Shown: positions 15,543-25,196 of the stretch, piece by piece
How the letters are laid out: each line of letters begins with the position of its first letter
How positions within the stretch are numbered: the stretch's first letter is position 1
Assembly: GCA_000509105.1 (NCBI GenBank)
Contig: BAIF02000026.1
Span: 124,001-188,000 of the forward strand
Direction: 5' to 3'
DNA from: Clostridiales bacterium VE202-21
GTDB lineage: Bacteria; Bacillota; Clostridia; Lachnospirales; Lachnospiraceae
DNA length: 64,000 nucleotides
Position numbers and translations under genes: made by a program
The notes under the pieces: model-generated
Told to the model about the DNA's origin: nothing
The model's database searches: none
What the model saw: only the letters and a program-made list of their open reading frames with translations

Positions 15543-17591
15543 ATGTCTACAAAGTACAAACATTTATTTTCGCCGATTAAAGTAGGAAACACAGAGGTGC
15601 CAAACCGTATTGCCATGATGCCGATGGGTGTATTTTCACCACGTCTGATGAATCAGAAGACCGGAGCGTATACAAAGGACGGCGCGGATTATTATATTGA
15701 ACGTGCCAAAGGCGGCACGGGACTGATCGTGACGGGTTTAGTTCCGATTATACCGATTCCGGTAAAAAACCCGGTTAATTTTCCGGATGAATATGTACCT
15801 GCGATGAAATATCTGGCGGACGGAGTCCATAAGTATGGTTCCAAGGTATTTGTCCAGCTGACGGCCATGACGGGGAGAGCAGGGCATATTGAGAGCGAGA
15901 CGGACTGGAAGATGCTTCCGGCGCCGGCGCCGATTCAGAATGTATGGGATCCAACCATAAAGAACAGGGGAATCTCCAAAGAGGAGATTCACAAATACGT
16001 AGAAAATTTTGCGCAGGCAGCGTATCTGGTGAAACAGGCAGGCTGCGATGGTGTTGAAATCCACGCTGTCCATGAAGGCTATCTGCTGGATCAATTTGCA
16101 ATCGGATTCTACAACAAGCGTACGGATGAGTATGGCGGATGCCTGGAAAACCGTTTAAGATTCCCAAAAGAGATCGTGGAGGCCATCAAAGAAAAGTGCG
16201 GAAAAGATTTTCCTGTATCCGTGCGCTACAGCGTGCGCAGCTATGTGAAGGACTACAACCGGGGAGCACTTCCGGGGGAAGAATTCGAAGAAATGGGCCG
16301 GGATCTGGAGGAAGGCGTTACAGTTGCAAAAATGCTGGAGGAATATGGTTACGATATGCTCAACTGCGACAACGGAAGCTATGATTCCTGGTTTTGGCCG
16401 CATCCGCCGGTGTATATGCCAAAAGCCTGTAACCTAAAGGATGTGGCGGCAGTTAAAAAAGCAGTCCATATACCAGTCGTATGCGCAGGACGTTTTGATG
16501 ATCCTGAACTTGCCGAAAAAGCAATATCTGAGGGTCGGATCGACATCATGGGTATGGGCCGTCCGCTTCTGGCAGACCCGGAGCTGGGCCGCAAGTTCTA
16601 TGAAGAGCGCCTGGATGACGTACGCCCATGTATATCCTGCCATCAGGGGTGCCTGGGAAGAATCTTCCAGGGCAAAGACATCAGCTGTGCTGTTAACCCG
16701 GCCTGCGGAAGAGAAAAGGGCTACGAATTAAAACCGGCAGAGACAAAGAAAAAAGTCATGGTAATCGGAGGCGGCCTGGGCGGCATGGAGGCAGCGCGAG
16801 TCTGCGCACTGCGCGGCCATGAAGTAGATCTGTTTGAAAAAACAGGAGAACTCGGCGGCGTCTTTGTAGCCGCAGCAACTCCCGATTTTAAAGACGATGA
16901 CAAAAATCTCCTGAAATGGTACAAAAAACAAATGAGCGACCTTCCAGTTAATGTACATATGAATACAGAAGCAACAGCAGAAATGACCGCAGGATACGAC
17001 GAGATATTCGTAGCAACAGGAGCCAATGAAAGGAAACTGGACACACCGGGATTCGATGCCGAAAACGTCACATATGCCATAGAAACCCTCAGAAGCTCAG
17101 ACATAAAAGGCGACAACGTTCTAATCGTAGGAGGCGGTCTGACAGGATGCGAGATAGCCTACATGTTAGGCAGGGAAGGCAAAAAAGTAACCATAGTAGA
17201 AATGGCCGACACCATCCTGAACGCCTTCGGCCTTGCCGCGGCAAACTACAACATGTTAATGGAACTGCTTGACTACTACAAAGTCAAAGTAATCAAAAAC
17301 GCAGTAGTCGAGAGCTACAAAGAAGGTATTGCAGTTGTATGTGAAACAGAAAAGAACTATCCGAACTCTGCAAATCGTGCAAAGCGCATGTTCGCCCTCG
17401 GCCCGCAGGGAATGAAAGTAAAACACGAAATCCCAGCCGACCACATAGTAGTATCCGTCGGTTATACCCCGGATCAGAACCTATATGAAAGAATCAAAAC
17501 AGACAATGTCCACCTAATAGGAGACGCCAAGCAGCCCACCAACGTAATGGACGCAATATGGGCAGCCTACGAGTCCGCAATGACAATATAA
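15543..17591 (+). CDS. Old-yellow-enzyme-type flavin/FeS enoate reductase (BaiCD/BaiH/FadH-like)
   Basis: 682 residues. The N-terminal FMN barrel spans about 1-360 (PNRIAMMPMG, GCDGVEIHAVHEGYLLDQF, NKRTDEYGG, MGMGRPLLADPEL). A [4Fe-4S] site follows at about 360-385 (CISCHQGC...CAVNPACG), then an FAD/NAD(P) Rossmann module from about 400 (VMVIGGGLGGMEAAR, VLIVGGGLTGCEIAYMLG). The layout matches 2,4-dienoyl-CoA reductase, 2-enoate reductase and the bile-acid enzymes BaiCD and BaiH; the substrate may be a steroid, cinnamate or other enoate. Start 15543 follows AAGGAG at 6 bases. From about 16740 the codons shift toward A- and C-ending forms. No bai genes surround it. Confidence 0.87.
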   Translation: MSTKYKHLFSPIKVGNTEVPNRIAMMPMGVFSPRLMNQKTGAYTKDGADYYIERAKGGTGLIVTGLVPIIPIPVKNPVNFPDEYVPAMKYLADGVHKYGSKVFVQLTAMTGRAGHIESETDWKMLPAPAPIQNVWDPTIKNRGISKEEIHKYVENFAQAAYLVKQAGCDGVEIHAVHEGYLLDQFAIGFYNKRTDEYGGCLENRLRFPKEIVEAIKEKCGKDFPVSVRYSVRSYVKDYNRGALPGEEFEEMGRDLEEGVTVAKMLEEYGYDMLNCDNGSYDSWFWPHPPVYMPKACNLKDVAAVKKAVHIPVVCAGRFDDPELAEKAISEGRIDIMGMGRPLLADPELGRKFYEERLDDVRPCISCHQGCLGRIFQGKDISCAVNPACGREKGYELKPAETKKKVMVIGGGLGGMEAARVCALRGHEVDLFEKTGELGGVFVAAATPDFKDDDKNLLKWYKKQMSDLPVNVHMNTEATAEMTAGYDEIFVATGANERKLDTPGFDAENVTYAIETLRSSDIKGDNVLIVGGGLTGCEIAYMLGREGKKVTIVEMADTILNAFGLAAANYNMLMELLDYYKVKVIKNAVVESYKEGIAVVCETEKNYPNSANRAKRMFALGPQGMKVKHEIPADHIVVSVGYTPDQNLYERIKTDNVHLIGDAKQPTNVMDAIWAAYESAMTI

Positions 17592-17699
17592 ACCTGTCAA
17601 TAAAGATATAAAACCGCATAAACACTACTGCACAGTCATTCTACATCCGCCACACCCGGCCTAAGATACCGTCGGAGACGGTCATAATTCCTTCTGACA

Positions 17700-17998
17700 G
17701 GATGAGCCAGCCAGGGGCCAAACGGGACGGGGACAGACGGAAGCATCTATGTGTCTGGTATGCATGAAGCGAGCTTAGCAGCAGTTAGAGGGAACGCATA
17801 AAATCTGCCGGAGAAAAGTTGCTACCGAAGCAACTTTTCCGTACACCTGAGCCGTCTACTCATCAGAGTAGGCGGTGAATGTGTACAGTGCCGGCAGATT
17901 TTGTGCGTACCCTCTTACTGCTGCTTAGCGCAGCGTCAGCATACCAGACACATAGATGCTTCCGTCTGTCCCCGTCCCGTTTGGCCCCTGGCGTCCCC
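17700..17998 (+). repeat. Long structured inverted-repeat element, copy E3
   Basis: Left box GGATGAGCCAGC and right box GCGTCCCCC enclose arms of about 100 bases (outer edge CAGGGGCCAAACGGGACGGGG against its complement). The core is a GAAAAGTTGCT/AGCAACTTTTC hairpin with an ACCGA-type loop, then a GTACAC/GTGTAC helix with facing CTGAG and TGAAT strands and an ATCA loop. It lies between the reductase stop and the fba promoter. The preceding 17592-17699 is A/C-rich with a small ACCGTC/GACGGT hairpin and no gene. Confidence 0.87.
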
Positions 17999-18026
17999 CT
18001 GCCAGCTATTAATTATGATTTTTAGA

Positions 18027-18055
18027 TTGTCTTTTCCCCATCAATAAGCTATAAT
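18027..18055 (+). promoter_or_regulatory. fba promoter
   Basis: TTGTCT (18027-18032) and TATAAT (18050-18055) with 17-base spacing, starting 30 bases beyond the end of element E3. Confidence 0.75.
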
Positions 18056-18125
18056 GTATAAAGATTTGATAACAAACATGCTTGTCGGTTTACCCCGGCA
18101 AGTCATAGTAGTGAAGGAGGATTAT

Positions 18126-18992
18126 ATGTTAGTATCAGCAAAAGAAATGCTTCAAAAGGCAAAGGCTGGCCATTACGCAGTCGGACAGTTTAACATCAAC
18201 AACCTGGAATGGACAAAAGCAATTTTGACAGCAGCCCAGGAGTGCAGCTCTCCGGTAATTTTAGGTGTATCAGAAGGCGCCGGAAAATATATGACAGGTT
18301 ATAAGACAGTGGTAGGTATGGTAAATGGGATGATGGAAGAACTCAACATCACTGTACCTGTTGCACTTCATCTGGATCACGGCAGCTACGAGGGATGCCT
18401 GAAGTGTGTGGAAGCAGGATTTTCTTCTATCATGTTTGACGGTTCCCACTATCCAATCGAGGAGAACGTTGCAAAGACAAAAGAGCTTGTGCAGATCGTA
18501 AAAGAACACGGTATGTCTCTGGAAGCAGAAGTCGGCTCCATCGGCGGCGAGGAAGACGGTGTCATCGGTAAGGGCGAGTGTGCTGATCCTCAGGAATGCA
18601 AGATGGTTGCAGACCTTGGAATTGATTTCCTGGCAGCAGGAATCGGCAATATCCATGGAAAATACCCGGATAACTGGGAAGGGCTGAGCTTTGAGACTCT
18701 GGATGCAATCCAGCAGCTGACAGGGGACATGCCTCTGGTACTTCACGGCGGTACAGGAATTCCGGAAGATATGATCAAAAAGGCAATTGATCTGGGCGTA
18801 GCAAAGATTAATGTAAATACAGAATGCCAGTTATCATTCGCAGCTGCTACACGTAAATATATTGAGGCTGGAAAAGACCTGGAAGGCAAAGGCTTTGACC
18901 CGCGTAAGCTGCTGAAACCAGGCACTGACGCAATTATCGAGACCGTTAAGGAAAAAATGGAATTGTTTGGATCAGTGGGAAAAGCTGAATAA
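18126..18992 (+). CDS. fba: Class II fructose-bisphosphate aldolase
   Basis: Zinc aldolase of glycolysis and gluconeogenesis, 288 residues. Zinc and active-site motifs include VALHLDHGS near residue 80, FSSIMFDGSHYPIEEN, EAEVGSIGGEEDG, GIGNIHGKYP, LHGGTGIPEDMI and KINVNTE. Start 18126 follows AAGGAGG; the longer frame from 18054 begins inside the promoter. Tagatose-bisphosphate aldolase (GatY/KbaY) is a close relative, but the gene stands alone with its own promoter, which fits the housekeeping enzyme. Confidence 0.9.
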   Translation: MLVSAKEMLQKAKAGHYAVGQFNINNLEWTKAILTAAQECSSPVILGVSEGAGKYMTGYKTVVGMVNGMMEELNITVPVALHLDHGSYEGCLKCVEAGFSSIMFDGSHYPIEENVAKTKELVQIVKEHGMSLEAEVGSIGGEEDGVIGKGECADPQECKMVADLGIDFLAAGIGNIHGKYPDNWEGLSFETLDAIQQLTGDMPLVLHGGTGIPEDMIKKAIDLGVAKINVNTECQLSFAAATRKYIEAGKDLEGKGFDPRKLLKPGTDAIIETVKEKMELFGSVGKAE

Positions 18993-19009
18993 AAATTTTA
19001 ATTTTTTAC

Positions 19010-19038
19010 TTGAATTTCCTGGACGATTGAGGTATACT
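19010..19038 (+). promoter_or_regulatory. Candidate promoter directly upstream of a terminator
   Basis: TTGAAT (19010-19015) and TATACT (19033-19038), 17 bases apart. The predicted start is about 12 bases before the terminator stem at 19058, so it would give a leader of only about 50 bases unless read through toward glnN. Confidence 0.5.
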
Positions 19039-19057
19039 GACAAACGTAGATACGAAC

Positions 19058-19096
19058 AAGGGCGTTCCAAGATAACTTGGAGTGCCCTTTTACTTT
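19058..19096 (+). terminator. Terminator between fba and glnN
   Basis: AAGGGC-GTTCCAAG pairs with CTTGGAGTGCCCTT around ATAA, followed by TTTTACTTT. It can end fba and could attenuate glnN. Confidence 0.85.
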
Positions 19097-19104
19097 ATGG
19101 GGAC

Positions 19105-19156
19105 ATTATACATTGTTCCGCACCAAGCTGCGGGTCTGCCCGCAGGGCATGAGTTA
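19105..19156 (+). repeat. Dispersed hairpin repeat, family 2 copy 2
   Basis: TATACATTGTTCCGCA, a CCGCA/TGCGG hairpin and GCCCGCAGGGCATGAGTT; close to the 10.05 kb copy. Confidence 0.7.
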
Positions 19157-19279
19157 CGGGGTGCCTTTTGGGAGTACATAAGACTTATGCAGAACCCATA
19201 GAATAAAGTAATTGAAAACGGGAATTCGCAAGGCTGCCCGGTTCTACAAATTTGAAAAGCGAAGAGAAAGGAAGGATTT

Positions 19280-21394
19280 ATGAGCGCAGAACTAGTCAAT
19301 GTTGCAGAGATTTTTGGGGAAAATGTTTTTAACGATACTGTGATGCAGGAACGTTTGCCGAAAAAAATCTATAAAAACCTGAAGAGAACGATAGAGGAAG
19401 GAAAGGAACTGGATCTTGAGACAGCCGATGTCATTGCACATGAAATGAAGGAATGGGCGATCGAGAAGGGGGCAACTCACTACACGCACTGGTTCCAGCC
19501 TCTGACAGGTGTGACAGCCGAGAAGCATGACTCCTTCATCTCAGCCCCTCTGCCGAGCGGCAAAGTGCTGATGAGCTTCTCTGGAAAAGAACTGATCAAA
19601 GGAGAACCGGATGCATCCTCCTTCCCGTCGGGTGGGCTGCGCGCCACATTTGAGGCGAGAGGATATACGGCCTGGGACTGTACTTCACCGGCATTTGTGA
19701 GACAGGATGCTGCAGGAGCCACACTTTGTATACCGACGGCATTCTGCTCCTATAAGGGAGAAGCGCTGGATCAGAAGACGCCTCTGCTCCGTTCCATGGA
19801 GGCCGTCAGCAAACAGTCTCTCAGGCTGCTTCGCCTTTTTGGAAATACGACTTCTAAAAAAGTGACCCCATCTGTTGGGCCGGAACAGGAGTATTTTCTG
19901 GTAGATGCGCAGAAATTTAAACAGAGGAAGGATCTGATTTATACAGGCCGTACGCTGTTTGGGGCAATGCCTCCGAAGGGACAGGAGCTGGATGACCACT
20001 ATTTCGGAACCATACGCCAGAGAGTTGCATCATTCATGAAGGATGTCAACGAAGAACTCTGGAAGGTAGGCGTATCGGCAAAGACACAGCACAATGAAGT
20101 AGCCCCGGCACAGCATGAGCTGGCTCCCATCTATGCGGAAGCGAATATTGCGGTAGACCACAATCACCTGGTAATGCAGACTCTAAAGAGGGTAGCATGC
20201 CAGCATGGTATGAAGTGCCTGCTCCATGAAAAGCCTTTTGCAGGTGTGAATGGTTCCGGCAAGCACGATAACTGGTCCCTGACCACGGACGATGGAATCA
20301 ACATGCTCGAGCCGGGAAAGACCCCGCATGAAAACACACAGTTTCTGATGGTGCTGACCTGTATTCTGAAGGCGGTTAACAGGCATGCAGATTTGCTGCG
20401 TGAATCGGCTGCAGACCCGGGAAATGACCACAGATTAGGTGCAAATGAGGCTCCGCCGGCTATCATTTCTGTGTTCCTCGGCGAACAGCTGGAGGATGTA
20501 CTGGAGCAGCTGGTCAGCACAGGCGAGGCAACACACAGTCTTAAGGGCGGAAAACTGGAGACCGGAGTGAAGACTCTGCCGGATCTTGCGAAGGACGCAA
20601 CGGACCGAAACAGAACCTCCCCGTTTGCATTTACCGGAAATAAATTTGAATTCCGCATGGTTGGTTCACGCGACTCTGTAGCTGCCCCGAATATTGTGTT
20701 AAACACAATCGTGGCGGAGGCATTTTCAGAGGCATGCGATGTGCTTGAGAAAGCTGACGACTTTGATATGGCCGTTCACGATCTGATCAAAGAATATGCG
20801 ATAGAAAACCAGAAGATCGTATTCAATGGGGATGGCTATTCAGACGCATGGGTAGCGGAGGCCGAAAGACGGGGCCTTCCGAACATCAAATCCATGGTCG
20901 AAGCAATTCCGGCAATGACGACTGAAAAGGCGGTAACCTTGTTTGAGAAGTTCAATGTCTTTACAAGGGCTGAACTGGAATCACGTGCGGAAATCCAGTA
21001 CGAAAGCTATGCCAAGGCCATCAACATTGAGGCCCGCACCATGATCGATATGGCGAGCAAGCAGATCATCCCTGCAATTATGAACTATACAAAGACACTT
21101 GCAGATACGATTCTTGCAGTAAAGGCTGCCGGGGCAGATACCAGTGTGCAGAGTGAACTGCTCAATGAAGTATCAGCGCTTCTTGTCGAAACGAAAACCA
21201 ATCTGAAAACACTGATTAAAGTGACAGAAGAAGCTGCAGAGAAGGAAGAGGGCGCTGTACAGGCGAACTTCTATCATTCCGATGTATTTCCGGCTATGGA
21301 AGATCTGCGGAAACCGGTAGATGCGCTGGAGATGATCGTGGATAAAGATGTATGGCCGATGCCATCCTATGGCGATTTGATATTCGAAGTGTAA
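19280..21394 (+). CDS. glnN: Type III glutamine synthetase
   Basis: Makes glutamine from glutamate, ammonia and ATP. 704 residues, the usual GSIII size and much larger than GSI. Typical GSIII motifs are [85 protein letters not shown] and [19 protein letters not shown]. Start follows GAAAGGAAGG. The upstream terminator with a possible promoter suggests leader control. Confidence 0.96.
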   Translation: MSAELVNVAEIFGENVFNDTVMQERLPKKIYKNLKRTIEEGKELDLETADVIAHEMKEWAIEKGATHYTHWFQPLTGVTAEKHDSFISAPLPSGKVLMSFSGKELIKGEPDASSFPSGGLRATFEARGYTAWDCTSPAFVRQDAAGATLCIPTAFCSYKGEALDQKTPLLRSMEAVSKQSLRLLRLFGNTTSKKVTPSVGPEQEYFLVDAQKFKQRKDLIYTGRTLFGAMPPKGQELDDHYFGTIRQRVASFMKDVNEELWKVGVSAKTQHNEVAPAQHELAPIYAEANIAVDHNHLVMQTLKRVACQHGMKCLLHEKPFAGVNGSGKHDNWSLTTDDGINMLEPGKTPHENTQFLMVLTCILKAVNRHADLLRESAADPGNDHRLGANEAPPAIISVFLGEQLEDVLEQLVSTGEATHSLKGGKLETGVKTLPDLAKDATDRNRTSPFAFTGNKFEFRMVGSRDSVAAPNIVLNTIVAEAFSEACDVLEKADDFDMAVHDLIKEYAIENQKIVFNGDGYSDAWVAEAERRGLPNIKSMVEAIPAMTTEKAVTLFEKFNVFTRAELESRAEIQYESYAKAINIEARTMIDMASKQIIPAIMNYTKTLADTILAVKAAGADTSVQSELLNEVSALLVETKTNLKTLIKVTEEAAEKEEGAVQANFYHSDVFPAMEDLRKPVDALEMIVDKDVWPMPSYGDLIFEV

Positions 21395-21419
21395 GAAATT
21401 CTATAGAAGGATGTAAGCA

Positions 21420-21470
21420 GGGGGCTGCTGCACTGGCTGATTCATATCAGCTGTGCGCAGCCTCCTTTTT
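21420..21470 (+). terminator. Terminator of glnN
   Basis: A GGGGGCTG...GCAC stem pairs with GTGCGCAGCCTCC and ends in TTTTT. It overlaps the 3' end of the convergent DUF4914 gene. Confidence 0.8.
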
Positions 21471-23387
21471 GTGATCTTTTTCTTGATCCGCCGTCTGACC
21501 TGTCGTCTTACGGCCGGAGCCTAACGGGATTATCTTGCAGTAATCCTCTGCGGAACCTCTGTTTTTAAAGCATTCCAGAATCTCTTTTCCTACCGGATGA
21601 AGTTCCTCAGTATCGTAAACAGAAAGTTCTTTTTCAAAGAAACCGTAAAGAATCCCCGCGCCTTTATCATAGCCTGCTTCTCCAAGGGTTTCCTGGTTTT
21701 CCGGACGAAGGAATTTGGAAGAAATCGACTGGCCGTCTACTTTCATCTGTTTCAGTGAATATCCAAGCAGGGAACAGCGGGCTGGGGTCAGACGGTCCAT
21801 TTTCATATTTACGCCACCGCGGCGGGCCAGGTATTCCCGGGAAATCCATTCGGCAGCAAACCCAACTTTGTAAATTCCGATGTGCTGGTTAGGGATCAAT
21901 ACATATCTTGTTTTCGGGCAGCTTAGGATCTGCTCTAAAAGATAATTCGCCTGTTTTATCCGCCGCCCGGTCGCAAACGGCCAGTAGGAGCCAACTCCCT
22001 CGGCGGCAAGCGGAGAACTTCCGTTAATACTTGGATTATTGTATCCGCGCGGCGCGACCAGACGCCACAGCCACGCTATTGCCGGCGGTATGACCTGCAT
22101 CAGTCCGAGAATGCCGTAATCCGGATGTTTTGCGGTGGATGGAGGAGTCCGTACACCAAAGCTCCGCACATTGACTTCCACCGGGCTGGCCACGATGTTC
22201 GGAATCAAGCGGCGCGGTATGATGACTCGTGGGTTCGGGCATGGACTTCCATCTGACTCGATGGTGTGGTCCCACGGAAGACAGGTCGAACGCGGAACCG
22301 CCTGAAGGTTAAAAAATACCAGCGGCTCTTTAGAGTGAACAGCAATTTTTTCATAAAGCGGGTCGCACCCGTATTCTGTAATACCGTCGACCCGGACAAA
22401 CCAGCCATCCTCGCCATCCGTAAGCGCTAATTTCCCACTGCCCGTCTGGATGCGGGGATTGCAGTTCGCCATGTCATCCGTAACCGGCTCGATTGTACAG
22501 GTATCGCTCATGGTGATATAGCGTTTATCTCCCGTAAGTGTATTGACGCCAAGAAGGACGCGGCCGTCTGACTCACGGTGCACATCCTGCAGCAGTTCGC
22601 TCTTACCGCCTCCGGATGCACCTTCATGCATCATAACCATTTCATTTTCATAAGGCGTAATAATGCGGGCTGCCGAAGCATGGGCCGTTACCCAGCCTTC
22701 CTGCTCACCGATGTCAAGAAGCACACTGTAAATCCCTTTTTTGGCAGAAGGCCCGGGATAAAGATTGTAGGAAAATACTTCATGCAATTCGCTGGTGCGG
22801 CAGTGTACACAGACCTGCCTGCCGTTAAAATGAGTATGCCGGAACGGCGGTGCCACATAGACAATTGCCCGCGGCCTGAACGGTTCTTCTATCGTTCTTG
22901 CATTCACAAACGCCTGAAGCTGAGAAACGGCAAATGCAAAAAATGCAGCGTTGCGCGGACAGACTAGCAGTGAATTGTAGCCATACTCAACCCCACCGGC
23001 TTTAAACGGTATGATGATTACCTCCTGACCTGAAAGCCACTGAAAAGTCTGCTCTTTAACGGAAGAAAATTCATAACCATAAGCATCTTGAAACCGGAGC
23101 TTATCAGTTGGCAGATCATCCCCAATCCGCATAGAATCCGCATCACGGCGGCGCATATAATCTTCGGCAAAATTGACGGCAGCGCCATTGCGGCAGCGGG
23201 CGACCGTGGCTTCCAGCACCATTCTGCCTTCTACATTATAGAGGACTTCAATTTCGTCGGTGTGCTCATTTCCAAAGATTAGTTCAAAAAGCATTTCTTT
23301 GCTTTCTGGAATGATCACACTTGGGCTGTTGGAGACAATGTTTTCAAGTTCTTTGGGAAGAATAAACTTTTGAATTAAGGAATGCAT
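21447..23387 (-). CDS. DUF4914 family protein with PEPCK-like P-loop
   Basis: 646 residues, cytoplasmic, recognised as DUF4914 from overall sequence. A phosphate loop EGASGGGKSELL lies near residue 257, resembling the kinase loop of ATP-dependent PEP carboxykinase. Other conserved-looking stretches are YVAPPFRHTHFNGRQVCVHCRTSE and NLQAVPRSTCLPWDH. Activity is unknown; nucleotide-dependent phosphoryl transfer is the inference. It is divergent from aspA and malic enzyme, which hints at C4-acid or oxaloacetate metabolism. The start has an AGGAGG site. The 3' end overlaps the glnN terminator. Confidence 0.75.
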   Translation of the reverse strand: MHSLIQKFILPKELENIVSNSPSVIIPESKEMLFELIFGNEHTDEIEVLYNVEGRMVLEATVARCRNGAAVNFAEDYMRRRDADSMRIGDDLPTDKLRFQDAYGYEFSSVKEQTFQWLSGQEVIIIPFKAGGVEYGYNSLLVCPRNAAFFAFAVSQLQAFVNARTIEEPFRPRAIVYVAPPFRHTHFNGRQVCVHCRTSELHEVFSYNLYPGPSAKKGIYSVLLDIGEQEGWVTAHASAARIITPYENEMVMMHEGASGGGKSELLQDVHRESDGRVLLGVNTLTGDKRYITMSDTCTIEPVTDDMANCNPRIQTGSGKLALTDGEDGWFVRVDGITEYGCDPLYEKIAVHSKEPLVFFNLQAVPRSTCLPWDHTIESDGSPCPNPRVIIPRRLIPNIVASPVEVNVRSFGVRTPPSTAKHPDYGILGLMQVIPPAIAWLWRLVAPRGYNNPSINGSSPLAAEGVGSYWPFATGRRIKQANYLLEQILSCPKTRYVLIPNQHIGIYKVGFAAEWISREYLARRGGVNMKMDRLTPARCSLLGYSLKQMKVDGQSISSKFLRPENQETLGEAGYDKGAGILYGFFEKELSVYDTEELHPVGKEILECFKNRGSAEDYCKIIPLGSGRKTTGQTADQEKDHKKEAAHS

Positions 23388-23486
23388 AATTTCTCCTCCT
23401 GACTTTCATTTAATATTTTTGCGTATTTGAAATTAGGGTATTTCAGAGTACTCTACCACCTCGCACATAATGCTGTCAATATAAAA

Positions 23487-23514
23487 TTGCAAGTTCTTAG
23501 CACAAAACTTGCAA
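23487..23514. promoter_or_regulatory. Inverted-repeat operator candidate between DUF4914 and aspA
   Basis: TTGCAAGTT and AACTTGCAA are perfect 9-base arms with 10 bases between them, in an AT-rich divergent promoter region (23388-23669). The centre-to-centre distance is about two helical turns, fitting a dimeric regulator. Confidence 0.5.
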
Positions 23515-23598
23515 AAATGAGATTTATAAATTATCGAGAAAACAGATGGATGCCCTGAATATAATCAAATAGTTATATCTGATATACAAATATATGTC

Positions 23599-23628
23599 TT
23601 GGATTATAGAAAATTCTGGATTTATAAT
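23599..23628 (+). promoter_or_regulatory. aspA promoter
   Basis: TTGGAT (23599-23604) and TATAAT (23623-23628), 18-base spacing. Confidence 0.6.
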
Positions 23629-23669
23629 ATGGCTAGAAATTGGAAGTTATGGTTAGGAGGTCTTGTGTT

Positions 23670-25124
23670 ATGGTTATGACAAAAAATGTAGATGGAATGG
23701 AGTGCCGGACTGAGAAGGACTCGATTGGAACGAAGGATATTCCGGAAGGGGTCTACTATGGGGTTCAGTCGCTGCGGGCTGCAGAAAACTTCAGGATAAC
23801 GGGGCTGTCAATGCACCCGGAGGTTATCAACAGTCTGGCGCAGATTAAGAAGGCAGCGGCGATCACCAATTGTGAGGCCGGACTGCTGGATAAGCATATT
23901 GCTGAGGCGGTTGTAAAAGCTTGTGATGAAATACTGGAGGGCAAGCTTCATAATGCTTTTATTGTAGACCCGATTCAGGGGGGCGCAGGAACCTCCATTA
24001 ATATGAATGCCAACGAGGTGATTGCCAACCGTGCAATTGAGATATTGGGCGGGCACAAGGGGGACTATTCCATTGTGCATCCGAATGATCATGTCAACTG
24101 CGGACAGTCAACCAACGATGTAATACCTACGGCAGGTAAGATGACTTCTCTGAAGCTGCTCAAGAATGCCAGGAAGGAATTGGAGCGTTTACATAAGGCT
24201 CTGAGCGGAAAAGCGGAGGAATTTGACTCCATCGTAAAAATGGGCAGGACGCAGATGCAGGATGCAGTTCCGATCAGGCTAGGTCAGGAGTTCAGGGCTT
24301 ATTCCGCGGCAATACAAAGAGATATTAACCGTATGGAAAAAGCGCAGGAGGAGATGCGGACTCTGAATTTAGGCGGGACGGCGATCGGAACCGGTATCAA
24401 TGCGGATGAGGCATACCTGCGGCGGATCGTTCCGAATCTGGCACAGATCAGCGGAATGGATTTTGTGCAGGCTTATGATCTGATCGATGCCACCCAGAAT
24501 CTGGATCCCTTTGTGGCCGTATCGGGTGCAGTTAAGGCCTGTGCCGTAACACTTTCCAAAATTGCAAATGACTTCCGGCTGATGTCTTCGGGGCCAAGAT
24601 GCGGCTTTGGGGAGATCAATCTGCCCGCAAAACAGAACGGCTCCTCCATAATGCCGGGGAAGGTGAATCCGGTCATCCCCGAAGTCGTGAACCAGGTTGC
24701 CTTTCTTATTATTGGAAATGATGTAACAATTACAATGGCTGCCGAAGCAGGGCAGCTGGAATTAAATGCTTTTGAACCGATCGTGTTTTACTGCCTGTTT
24801 CAGTCAATTGATACCTTGGCATATGCGGTGGAGACTTTTGTGGATAATTGTGTAAATGGGATTACTGCAAACAAGGAACGCTGCAGGGAATTAGTGGATA
24901 ACAGCGTGGGGATTGTGACGGCCCTCTGTCCTTATGTAGGATATGCGAAATCTGCTGCTCTGGCGAAAGAGGCTTTGAAAAGCAAAGTCCCTGTCAGAAA
25001 GCTGATTCTGGATGAGGGACTGCTCAATGAGGCCGAACTGGATGAAATACTGGATGTGAAGAGTATGACAGAACCTGGGATATCGGGGAAAGAGCTGCTG
25101 CTCAAAAAGCAAATAAAAGCTTAA
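23670..25124 (+). CDS. aspA: Aspartate ammonia-lyase
   Basis: Interconverts aspartate with fumarate and ammonia. 484 residues of the fumarase/aspartase superfamily, signature GSSIMPGKVNPVIPEVVNQ near residue 328; the VIPE continuation is aspartase-like where fumarase has TQCE. The substrate region GGAGTSINMNANEVIANRA and the C-terminal PGISGKELL also fit aspartase. Start 23670 follows AGGAGG at 9 bases. Malic enzyme follows after 72 bases, probably in the same transcript; no fumarase is in the window. Confidence 0.92.
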   Translation: MVMTKNVDGMECRTEKDSIGTKDIPEGVYYGVQSLRAAENFRITGLSMHPEVINSLAQIKKAAAITNCEAGLLDKHIAEAVVKACDEILEGKLHNAFIVDPIQGGAGTSINMNANEVIANRAIEILGGHKGDYSIVHPNDHVNCGQSTNDVIPTAGKMTSLKLLKNARKELERLHKALSGKAEEFDSIVKMGRTQMQDAVPIRLGQEFRAYSAAIQRDINRMEKAQEEMRTLNLGGTAIGTGINADEAYLRRIVPNLAQISGMDFVQAYDLIDATQNLDPFVAVSGAVKACAVTLSKIANDFRLMSSGPRCGFGEINLPAKQNGSSIMPGKVNPVIPEVVNQVAFLIIGNDVTITMAAEAGQLELNAFEPIVFYCLFQSIDTLAYAVETFVDNCVNGITANKERCRELVDNSVGIVTALCPYVGYAKSAALAKEALKSKVPVRKLILDEGLLNEAELDEILDVKSMTEPGISGKELLLKKQIKA

Positions 25125-25196
25125 GGATATAAAAAGTAGAATCGTACAACAGGATAGACAAGTAACAGGTTAAGGAAAAAGAAAGTGAGGTCAGTT

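Noticed and set aside
15543-17591. Naming the reductase baiCD or baiH
   Set aside because: The fold fits, but no other bai genes are present and substrate cannot be read from sequence.
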